A stretch of 5,568 bases of DNA, taken from contig DJFQ01000142.1 in NCBI GenBank assembly GCA_002432095.1, positions 1-5,568 on the forward strand, in the 5' to 3' direction. Shown here piece by piece: positions 1 to 5,192 of this stretch (positions are counted from its first letter, which is position 1; every line of letters begins with the position of its first letter). Made by a program: the position numbers and the translations under genes. The notes below the pieces were generated by a model that made no database searches, had not been told where the DNA came from, and saw nothing but the letters and a program-made list of their open reading frames with translations. This DNA comes from Marinagarivorans sp. UBA5868 (lineage in GTDB: Bacteria; Pseudomonadota; Gammaproteobacteria; Pseudomonadales; Cellvibrionaceae).

Positions 1-242
1 CTCGATGAACTGGAGCTGCTTGAGCTTGAAGAAGCACTTGAGGAGCTGGAGCTGCTGGAAGCACTGGAAGCCGCAGACGAGCTGGAGCTGCTCGATGAAC
101 TTGAAGACGATGAACTGGACGAGCTGCTTGAGGCGCCAGAGGAACTCGAAGAACTGCTACTAGAGCTCGACGAGGAGGAGCTCGAAGATGAAGAGCTGGA
201 AGATGACGAAGCGCTGGAAGAGCTGCTGCTCGACGCAGATGA
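1..242 (-). repeat. Poly-serine linker 2 of the lipoprotein, continuing beyond the window
   Basis: This tract encodes residues 427-506 and is still open at the window edge. It is almost entirely Ser with scattered Ala and one Gly-Ala pair, so its interruptions differ from those of linker 1 (Gly-Val type). A linker this long after the malectin-like module implies that at least one more folded module follows downstream, outside the window. Confidence 0.92.
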
Positions 243-1520
243 CTCCGCTTTTTCCACCACCACAGCCGAAATAGTGGCGTGGTCCACACTGGCGCTGAAG
301 TCGATGCTCAAACCGCCGTCGGCAACTTCTACGCCATCGGCGGTCACGTCGAGCGCGGTGTTGCGACCAACCATGTAGAAGATGTCTAAATCTTCCAGAA
401 CCGGTTTGCCTTCAATCGCCACGTCAAATACACGCGCGCCAACAGCCTGCCAGTACAACTCGGCCATTTTCAGCGTGACATCGTAAGTGCCGTTAGCAAT
501 CGGCAGTTCGTAGCTGAAGGTACCCCAACGCCAGCCTTGATAAAGGGCATTTTCGTCTGCGCCCATCACCGTCACCGGCAGGCCCGCGAGACTTCCGCCC
601 GTCACAAACGGCAGGTCGGATTGGTAAACGCCGGCGTCTGCCTCATAAGCCACGCTACCGGCGCGAATCGCAAATACGATGTTGTCGTCGGGGTCGGCGT
701 CAGCCAGCGGCTCTGCATCACCGATGCGGAAATAGTCAAAATTGATGCCGGCACCGGAGAATTCCACGCGCAAAGTGGAAGCGCCTGCGTTAAAGGCAAC
801 AGGCGAGAGTTTCACCTCGGTGAAAGCGGTGTAGCCGATGTTGGGAACCTGCACGGTGCCCACGGCGGCGCCATCCAGCAATACGCGAATGGAGCGATTG
901 TTCTGGCCTGCACCTACAGAGAAATACACGCTGTGGTTGCCGGCTTCGTCGATATTGAGGTCGTATTCCAGCCATTCATTGGCTTCGGTCCAACCTATGT
1001 CACAGATACCGCCGCCATTGGGTTTGGCTGGCCCCATATCCACAGCGCTGTCGCTGTCGCAAGTGCCCTGCTGTGCCGGGGTGGTATCGCTGAAACGGAC
1101 AAAATCTTCGGACTCGACAGTCACCGGCAGACTCTGCGCTTCACCGCTGGAAGAGCTGCTGGAACTGGAAGAAGAGGACGAAGAAGACGAAGAGCTTGAG
1201 GAGCTGGATGATGAGCTCACGCCGGAGGAGGAGCTGCTGGAAGTAATCACGCCGCTTGATGAGCTGGAGGACGAGCTGGACGATGATGAAGAGCTCGAAG
1301 AACTGCTGCCGACCACTCCGCTGCTGGAAGACGATGAGCTGGAGCTGCTGCTAGACGAACTGGAGCTGCTGGAGCTGGACGATGACGACCCGTTGGGTTC
1401 GTCGCCGTGGGTGTTAAAAAGACCATCACCCCCACATGCGGACAGTCCGGCGATCGCCAGGGACAGTGTGAGTACCCGCAGGGATTTGCCGGCGGTACCG
1501 TGAAACACATTAAACGACAT
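1..1520 (-). CDS. Modular carbohydrate-binding lipoprotein (poly-Ser linkers, CBM6-like and malectin-like modules), 3' end outside window
   Basis: The reading frame is open from an ATG at 1520-1518 to the window edge (506 full codons). The start is supported by GGGGAG at 1530-1535, nine bases upstream. Seen in order: signal peptide with hydrophobic stretch at about residues 14-28 and lipobox L26-S27-A28-C29; the residues after Cys are Gly-Gly, not Asp, which fits outer-membrane sorting. Next come a Ser linker (45-125), a CBM6-like module (about 131-267) and a malectin-like module (about 281-423). A second Ser linker starts at 427 and is still running at the edge. CBM6-like signs are VESED near the module start, GWTEANEWLEY (176-186) and NFDYF (260-264) at its end. 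Malectin-like signs are IRAG (285-288), the GWRWGTF segment (329-335) and AELYW (353-357). The likely role is binding plant or algal glycans at the cell surface. No catalytic domain is visible; one may follow the second linker. Domain names are from memory of family patterns. Confidence 0.88.
   Translation of the reverse strand, partial: MSFNVFHGTAGKSLRVLTLSLAIAGLSACGGDGLFNTHGDEPNGSSSSSSSSSSSSSSSSSSSSSSSGVVGSSSSSSSSSSSSSSSSSSGVITSSSSSSGVSSSSSSSSSSSSSSSSSSSSSSSSGEAQSLPVTVESEDFVRFSDTTPAQQGTCDSDSAVDMGPAKPNGGGICDIGWTEANEWLEYDLNIDEAGNHSVYFSVGAGQNNRSIRVLLDGAAVGTVQVPNIGYTAFTEVKLSPVAFNAGASTLRVEFSGAGINFDYFRIGDAEPLADADPDDNIVFAIRAGSVAYEADAGVYQSDLPFVTGGSLAGLPVTVMGADENALYQGWRWGTFSYELPIANGTYDVTLKMAELYWQAVGARVFDVAIEGKPVLEDLDIFYMVGRNTALDVTADGVEVADGGLSIDFSASVDHATISAVVVEKAESSASSSSSSSASSSSSSSSSSSSSSSSSSSSSSSSGASSSSSSSSSSSSSSSSSSSAASSASSSSSSSSASSSSSSSSSS
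1146..1388 (-). repeat. Poly-serine linker 1 of the lipoprotein (coding low-complexity tract)
   Basis: This tract encodes residues 45-125. By hand count, 71 of the 81 residues are Ser, in four runs of 23, 18, 6 and 24, broken only by short spacers of the form GVVG, GVIT and GV. Both serine codon families are mixed (about 46 TCN and 25 AGC/AGT), so it is not a simple trinucleotide expansion. It joins the lipid-anchored N-terminus to the CBM6-like module and is expected to be a flexible spacer. Read on the plus strand it looks like a Glu/Leu/Asp-rich ORF, which is an antisense artefact. Confidence 0.93.
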
Positions 1521-1529
1521 GAAGGAACA

Positions 1530-1535
1530 CTCCCC
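1530..1535 (-). promoter_or_regulatory. Ribosome binding site of the lipoprotein gene
   Basis: GGGGAG on the minus strand lies nine bases before the ATG at 1520-1518. This fixes the start and places the signal peptide directly at the N-terminus. Confidence 0.7.
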
Positions 1536-1774
1536 ATTAGTGTTTGAATGACTGCACACCGAAGGGGAACAAAAAGCGTTGCCCGAATAAACGCTGTGTT
1601 CAAACGCCGATACCAACCACTGCCAGAACGCAGCGCCACTACAAAAGATGCTGGAGACGAAAGAACCGAGAACCCAAGGTGTGCAATTTATTGTTGTGAG
1701 AGGAAGGTACAGCGGAATCCTGACCCCTCAGATTGCTCGGAAATTTTAATTAAGTGTGGCCTCGGGGAAGAAAA

Positions 1775-1793
1775 ATACATCACACAAATGTAT
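1775..1793. promoter_or_regulatory. Possible operator palindrome
   Basis: ATACAT (1775-1780) and ATGTAT (1788-1793) form perfect six-base inverted arms around a seven-base spacer, CACACAA. It lies in the shared upstream region of two divergent genes, which is where a regulator would bind. The spacer belongs to an ATCACACAAA motif that recurs at 1894-1903, with a shorter relative, ATCACAAA, at 1829. The regulator is not identifiable, and six-base arms can arise by chance. Confidence 0.25.
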
Positions 1794-1996
1794 GAGTTCG
1801 CCTCGTAGCGTAATGAATTCGCGGGATAGATCACAAAAAACCGGGGAATTCTGCGGTGGCAATACAATCATCCAAAAGGGTTTTGTCGACCATATCACAC
1901 AAAAAAGGCCATACCGTTCAATTTCCGTGCGCCGCATGCCGGCTTATTTCAGCGCTGCCGCAGCCCGGCAGGTAAGATGAAACACCGCTTATCGTC

Positions 1997-2002
1997 AGGT
2001 GA
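1997..2002 (+). promoter_or_regulatory. Ribosome binding site deciding the start at 2008
   Basis: AGGTGA lies five bases before the ATG at 2008 and overlaps an in-frame GTG at 1999. The GTG therefore cannot use this site, which favours the ATG. Confidence 0.6.
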
Positions 2003-2007
2003 ACACC

Positions 2008-2385
2008 ATGTCGCTCCGTCTTTTGCTCCTGCTTGTCCTCGTCGCTGGCGCTGCCAAATTGTACGCCCAGGAGCATCCATCTCCTCAAGAGAACACTCCG
2101 CTTGGTACTTGGGAAAATCTAACCAGTGGGGATTTGGTGGGCCTGGAGTTGAAAGACGGGGAACACTGCAACCTTTACATCGAACGAGCTTTGCAAAAAC
2201 GTACGGATCGCATGTGCAAGTACGAGCCTTTTGAAGACCGATTTCTGATTTTTCTCTTTAACGAGCACGGCGTATGTAATAGCGAAGCGGATTTTGAATT
2301 TATTTATGAACCTGAAGCGCCGCTACTGCGTTTGATCATCGGTGGTTCCGAGATCGCCTTGCAGAAAATAACAAAACAACACTGA
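2008..2385 (+). CDS. Small secreted protein of unknown function (125 aa)
   Basis: I do not recognise the family. The product begins with a short basic N-terminus (R4) and a strongly hydrophobic Leu-rich stretch (5-16), followed by a probable signal peptidase I site after L18-Y19-A20. The mature protein is therefore about 105 residues, probably periplasmic or secreted. There is no lipobox Cys. The mature part has a GTW motif (33-35), alternating hydrophobic and polar segments suggesting beta strands (about 43-58, 78-84, 96-111), and three Cys (54, 70, 90). The GxW start followed by strand-like segments recalls small lipocalin-like proteins, but that is only an impression. An alternative GTG start at 1999 would add three residues. 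The gene stands alone on the plus strand and is followed by a hairpin. Good start signal, export signal and low-complexity-free sequence make it a likely real gene. Confidence 0.75.
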   Translation: MSLRLLLLLVLVAGAAKLYAQEHPSPQENTPLGTWENLTSGDLVGLELKDGEHCNLYIERALQKRTDRMCKYEPFEDRFLIFLFNEHGVCNSEADFEFIYEPEAPLLRLIIGGSEIALQKITKQH

Positions 2386-2392
2386 GAAACTC

Positions 2393-2414
2393 ATCGGCCG
2401 TCGCAACGGCCGAT
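2393..2414. terminator. Hairpin between convergent genes, possible bidirectional terminator
   Basis: A perfect nine-base-pair stem (ATCGGCCGT at 2393-2401 with ACGGCCGAT at 2406-2414) encloses the four-base loop CGCA. It begins eight bases after the stop of the secreted-protein gene and lies downstream of the converging minus-strand gene, the expected place for a shared terminator. There is no clear T-run on either side, so intrinsic termination would be weak. Confidence 0.45.
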
Positions 2415-2436
2415 TCGAGAACAAGAATCCAATGAA

Positions 2437-2652
2437 TCAATGCTTCTTGTGTTTTTGCGCCCGGCGGTCAATTTTGCGGCGCTCTTGTTGAATTCCGTCC
2501 GGCAATCCCCGGGGTGATCGACGGCGGTCATTTGACTGGCGCTCCTCCAAAGCGTCCTCCAACTGACTCAACAACATATTGGCGGGAAGAATAGGTTTAT
2601 CTTTCATTTCACTGCTTCTCTCTGTTTTAACCTCGCACTCGGTAGGACACAC
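2437..2652 (-). CDS. Small basic Arg-rich protein of unknown function (71 aa, or 56 aa from an internal ATG)
   Basis: I do not recognise the family. From the GTG at 2652 the product has 71 residues; from the in-frame ATG at 2607 it has 56. Visible parts of the longer form are a short acidic-to-neutral N-terminus, a probable amphipathic helix (about residues 24-39, with LSQLEDALEERQ), two Arg clusters (NDRRR and ERRKIDRR) separated by a Gly/Pro turn, and a Lys/His-rich end (KHKKH). There is no signal peptide or membrane segment, so it is probably cytoplasmic, and its charge would allow nucleic-acid or membrane-surface binding. The GTG has AAAGGAG seven bases upstream, a strong site. The same site is five bases from an out-of-frame ATG at 2654 that opens a 16-codon ORF ending on the internal ATG, so the true start is open. 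It converges on the secreted-protein gene. Confidence 0.6.
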   Translation of the reverse strand: MCPTECEVKTERSSEMKDKPILPANMLLSQLEDALEERQSNDRRRSPRGLPDGIQQERRKIDRRAQKHKKH

Positions 2653-2654
2653 AT
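2604..2654 (-). CDS. Possible 16-codon leader ORF overlapping the Arg-rich protein gene
   Basis: An ATG at 2654 has AAAGGAG (2660-2666) five bases upstream and opens a frame encoding MCVLPSARLKQREAVK. Its TGA overlaps the ATG at 2607 in the arrangement ATGA, typical of translational coupling. If used, it would feed ribosomes to the 56-residue form of the downstream protein. The same ribosome site could instead serve the GTG at 2652, making this frame accidental. Confidence 0.25.
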   Translation of the reverse strand: MCVLPSARLKQREAVK

Positions 2655-2952
2655 TTCCACTCCTTTGCTGCGCAGAAATTCGTGTCGTCTAAAACACCCA
2701 AAACGGCGAGTACCAAAAAAGTATAGACGAGCCTTCGAATTGCGTTGCTCTGACTTACTCATTTTTTATGCAGTTTTCGTATAAACACCGACTCTAATTG
2801 CGCGGCTTTGGTTCTTCTGGCAAACCCCAGGGAATACCTATTAAGCGCAGCTATAACAAAATCATCTTTTTCACGTTGCTTAGTGAAGCAGCGCACAGTG
2901 CGTGATATTGGCGCTTTCTATGCTGTACTGAATTGATTCATTTGTTTTCAAC
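2653..2952. other. Intergenic region between divergent genes; no gene seen
   Basis: There is no coding frame worth calling. Besides the ribosome site and the TATACT element for the minus-strand gene, the right half holds an imperfect hairpin (2874-2893, eight pairs including one T-G, loop AGTG) directly followed by an overlapping small one (CGCA 2892-2895 with TGCG 2899-2902). Both would lie in the 5' leader of the acyltransferase gene. A TATAAC at 2852-2857 on the plus strand resembles a -10 box but has no -35 at normal spacing. The last 40 bases before 2953 are AT-rich and lack a Shine-Dalgarno sequence. Confidence 0.5.
2660..2666 (-). promoter_or_regulatory. Strong ribosome binding site of the Arg-rich protein gene
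   Basis: AAAGGAG on the minus strand is five bases from an ATG at 2654 and seven bases from a GTG at 2652, which lie in different frames. It supports translation of this region but does not decide which frame is entered. A -10-like TATACT lies at 2720-2725 on the minus strand, about 65 bases upstream of the start, without a good -35 partner. Confidence 0.6.
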
Positions 2953-4077
2953 ATGAAAAAGTCGGCCGGTAGGCGATTATCGTGGTTGCACGCAACTCCC
3001 GCCACTGCGCCCCAATTGCGCAGTCGCGTCACAGCAATTGATTTTGCCCGGGGAGCTGCCGTCGCTTTGATGATTCTTAATCATGGCGTGAAAGGGCTAT
3101 TGCCATTTGAGAGTTATCCAGACTGGGGACTTGTGCCGATTCACATGGTGACTCGGTTCGCCTCTTCTTTATTTATTATGGTGTTTGGCATTGCGTTGGC
3201 CATAGCCTATTTGCCGCATGTGAACACAGAAAGCTGGCCGCGTCGGCGCCTGAAATTATTGTTGACCGGAGTGACCATATTTTTTTGGTACAAAGTGCTG
3301 ACGGTTTTTGAAATGTTGCCCTTTGAACCGGAAGAAATCCGCGATGCGCTTTTATACCGCTCTTTTCCGTCTTTTGTGGAAATTCTCGGTTTTTACGCCA
3401 TTGCGCTGTTATGGATTCCTTTTTTCCTGCCAATCTGGCAAAAGATGCCGCTTTGGCTGCGCCTGCTTATTCCCGTGGCACTGACCTTTTTATCTTATTG
3501 GCTGCAAAATCACGTAACGTGGCGTTCGTCGATTTTACAGGCGATATTGGTAGAGCATGAATCACATTATGCCTGGGGACAAATTTCCCGCGCTCCGCTG
3601 GTGATGCTCGGCCTGATTTTGGGAGAAGCGATTCGCTACTGTTACGAGAACGGCCGGTCACGCCGACGCTTGGCATTGTCGTTCGTCTGTATTTCTGCAT
3701 TTCTCGGCTCACTGTTTTTGTTGATTAATCTTCCCGATTTGCAACAGGCGTTTCGCGATATTGCTCTCAATCAGGGCAAACACCCACCGGAACTGTTGTT
3801 TATGTTATTTAGTCTGAGTGGCGCCTTCGGTATTCTCGCCCTGGCGATTGCCGGCGGAGAGCGTCTCGCCCGGCTTATGCAGCCGGTTACGACGATCGGC
3901 AGCGATGCTTTGCAAGCATTTATTTTTCATATTTTCGTGATTTTTGTGCTGATGCGATATTTGTGGGGCTACTGGCACAATATCTCTTACGAAAACGCAT
4001 TGATTTTTACCCTATGTCTTATTTTGGCAACCGCCGCGTGGATAAAAATACAAGCCTGGGTTCGCAGCCGCTCGTAA
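2953..4077 (+). CDS. Polytopic membrane acyltransferase-like protein (DUF1624 / HGSNAT-like, acyltransferase 3 superfamily)
   Basis: The 374-residue product is an integral inner-membrane protein with roughly ten hydrophobic segments (for example 34-50, 69-87, 102-119, 141-160, 169-184, 214-229, 241-259, 281-300, 322-338, 350-363). The N-terminal signature R25..AIDFARG(28-34)..LNH(42-44) is typical of the acyltransferase 3 / heparan-alpha-glucosaminide N-acetyltransferase group. Further matches to DUF1624-type proteins are the GKHPPELLFML segment (275-285) and the late IGSDALQAFIFH motif (315-326). Known members move acyl groups across or at the membrane onto glycans; the donor and acceptor here are unknown. 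The ATG at 2953 is the only in-frame ATG ahead of the signature, although no ribosome site precedes it. Its 3' end overlaps the serine hydrolase gene, indicating one transcript. A related alternative is an OpgC/YeiB-like protein. The superfamily call is fairly firm; the exact family less so. Confidence 0.78.
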   Translation: MKKSAGRRLSWLHATPATAPQLRSRVTAIDFARGAAVALMILNHGVKGLLPFESYPDWGLVPIHMVTRFASSLFIMVFGIALAIAYLPHVNTESWPRRRLKLLLTGVTIFFWYKVLTVFEMLPFEPEEIRDALLYRSFPSFVEILGFYAIALLWIPFFLPIWQKMPLWLRLLIPVALTFLSYWLQNHVTWRSSILQAILVEHESHYAWGQISRAPLVMLGLILGEAIRYCYENGRSRRRLALSFVCISAFLGSLFLLINLPDLQQAFRDIALNQGKHPPELLFMLFSLSGAFGILALAIAGGERLARLMQPVTTIGSDALQAFIFHIFVIFVLMRYLWGYWHNISYENALIFTLCLILATAAWIKIQAWVRSRS

Positions 4078-5174
4078 ATCGCGCTGCAGTCTCGTTTTTC
4101 TTCGTCGCTTTATCGTTATTCGCGCGCCCGGCCGCCGGTGAACAAGCCGCTGCTCGCGATCTTTGGGCGGCAAATGTGCAGCACAATATAGAACGTATTA
4201 CTCACTCCGGTGAACTTGGCGTCCATATAAAGGACATGCACAGCGGCGCAATCGTTTCCCTGCGCGGTGATGAATCTTGGTATTTGGCGTCTGGAGTTAA
4301 GGTACCTGTGGCAGTGGCGCTTTTGCAGCAGGTGGAAAAAGGCGTTGTTTCCCTGGACAGCAAAATTCGACTCGCGGAAACAGACTATGTCGACGGCGCG
4401 GGGCGCACCAATCGGTACGGCCCTGGCAGTCAACTGAGTGTGCGTTTTCTGCTGGAGCAGATGTTGATTTATAGCGACAACACCGCCAGCGATATGTTGA
4501 TTCGCCTGGTTGGTCTGGACTCGGTGAATGCAATGCTGGCGGAGCAGGTGCCCAGGGGGTTCGGCAAAGTCACCACCCTTGCCGATGTGCGACGTTCGAT
4601 CTACAGCGGCTTCCACCCGCAAGCAACCAGCCTGCAAGGCCGCGACTTTCTGCGTATTCGCGCGCAGCCGGATGACCATCGAATTAGCGAGCTTGCCAAG
4701 GTGATTGCGGTGCCGGTGGAGCAGTTTGCACTGGCCAATATGGAAAGCGCTTACGACGCCTATTACACCAGCCATCTGAACACTGGCAGCCTCGCGGCTT
4801 ACAACGCTTTTTTGGAGGCCATCGTGAGTGGCCAGCTGTTACAGCCGGACACCAATGCTTATCTTCTGAACCTGCTTGCGCAAGTAAAAACCGGCGCTCA
4901 CCGTATCAAAGCGGGCCTTCCTGCATCTGTCACTTTCGCGCATAAAACCGGCACTCAACACCGGCGCATTTGCGATCTCGGGATCGCCACCGGCCCTGCG
5001 TCTAACGCAACGTCCTCGGCGTCAGAAAATATTTTATTGATTGCCGCCTGCAGCCGCGATTTTTCCTCTTTAGCGGACGCGGAGGCAGCCTTGCGGCAGG
5101 TGGGCGAAATTCTTGCTACCTCGGGTGTATGGTCCACCGAACCCACGGCTAAAAAGCCAACCAAAAGCCACTGA
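4014..5174 (+). CDS. Periplasmic serine hydrolase, class A beta-lactamase-like fold (SxxK/SDN/KTG), about 386 aa
   Basis: Using the ATG at 4014, the motifs are S93-G-V-K96 (nucleophile and Lys), S154-D-N156 after Tyr, and K311-T-G-T314. The SxxK-to-SDN spacing (61) equals that of class A beta-lactamases. The SDN-to-KTG spacing (157) is about 50 longer than usual, and I see no ExxLN omega-loop motif supplying the deacylating Glu. It therefore fits the broader Beta-lactamase2 / penicillin-recognising serine hydrolases better than a resistance enzyme. A hydrophobic stretch (about 24-37) followed by RPAAG indicates an export signal, so it probably acts in the periplasm. The start is uncertain: ATG 4014, GTG 4038 and GTG 3963 are in frame and none has a ribosome site. 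All lie inside the acyltransferase gene, suggesting translational coupling. The next gene is a paralogue. Substrate unknown; peptidoglycan-related or ester substrates are possible. Confidence 0.82.
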   Translation: MSYFGNRRVDKNTSLGSQPLVNRAAVSFFFVALSLFARPAAGEQAAARDLWAANVQHNIERITHSGELGVHIKDMHSGAIVSLRGDESWYLASGVKVPVAVALLQQVEKGVVSLDSKIRLAETDYVDGAGRTNRYGPGSQLSVRFLLEQMLIYSDNTASDMLIRLVGLDSVNAMLAEQVPRGFGKVTTLADVRRSIYSGFHPQATSLQGRDFLRIRAQPDDHRISELAKVIAVPVEQFALANMESAYDAYYTSHLNTGSLAAYNAFLEAIVSGQLLQPDTNAYLLNLLAQVKTGAHRIKAGLPASVTFAHKTGTQHRRICDLGIATGPASNATSSASENILLIAACSRDFSSLADAEAALRQVGEILATSGVWSTEPTAKKPTKSH

Positions 5175-5179
5175 TCCCT

Positions 5180-5185
5180 GGGGAG
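5180..5185 (+). promoter_or_regulatory. Ribosome binding site of the second serine hydrolase
   Basis: GGGGAG lies seven bases before the ATG at 5193. It is the only clear Shine-Dalgarno sequence in the right-hand operon and sits within the 18-base gap after the preceding stop. Confidence 0.7.
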
Positions 5186-5192
5186 CATTCTC

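Larger units (their letters stand above)
1521..2007. other. Intergenic region between divergent genes; no supported gene, several inverted repeats
   Basis: I see no credible coding region. The plus-strand frames at 1548-1808 and 1756-1980 are short, lack ribosome sites and show no domain character. Near the lipoprotein start there are nested inverted repeats: GTTTGAA at 1542-1548 with TTCAAAC at 1600-1606, enclosing AGCGTT at 1575-1580 with AACGCT at 1590-1595. They could fold in the lipoprotein mRNA leader. Further right are a palindrome at 1775-1793, ATCACA-type motifs near 1779, 1824 and 1894, and an inverted pair TGCCGG 1937-1942 / CCGGCA 1965-1970. Both promoters must lie here, but I found no convincing -35/-10 pair for either direction. 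Confidence 0.6.

Noticed and set aside
1..242. CRISPR array or minisatellite at the left edge
   Set aside because: There are no regular repeat and spacer units; the low complexity is fully explained by serine codons in one continuous minus-strand frame.
537..1199. Plus-strand open frame of 220 codons
   Set aside because: It is exactly antisense, in codon register, to the lipoprotein modules on the minus strand, which show signal peptide, lipobox and domain motifs; this frame shows none.
838..1503. Plus-strand frame encoding a Glu/Leu/Asp-rich acidic protein
   Set aside because: The acidic repeat is the complement of the minus-strand serine codons of the poly-Ser linker.
1884..1899. Possible full CRP site (TGTCG, six bases, TCACA)
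   Set aside because: The right half is perfect but the left half matches only three of five positions; kept only as a half-site within the repeated motif.
1548..1980. Two overlapping short plus-strand frames in the intergenic region
   Set aside because: They have no ribosome sites, no domain or export character, and overlap each other and the palindromic elements.
1977..2234. Short plus-strand frame overlapping the secreted-protein gene
   Set aside because: It is out of frame with the signal-peptide-bearing gene at 2008, which has the better start signal.
2780..2785. TATAAA as a promoter -10 element for the acyltransferase gene
   Set aside because: No -35-like sequence lies at 16-18 bases upstream; the nearest TTGCGT (2740) is too far.
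4116..4775. Minus-strand frame of 219 codons
   Set aside because: It lies wholly opposite the serine hydrolase, whose three active-site motifs prove the plus-strand frame.
4014..5174. Annotation as a beta-lactam resistance gene
   Set aside because: No ExxLN glutamate motif is seen and the motif spacing is unlike class A enzymes; two copies in an operon with an acyltransferase-like gene suggest an endogenous envelope role.
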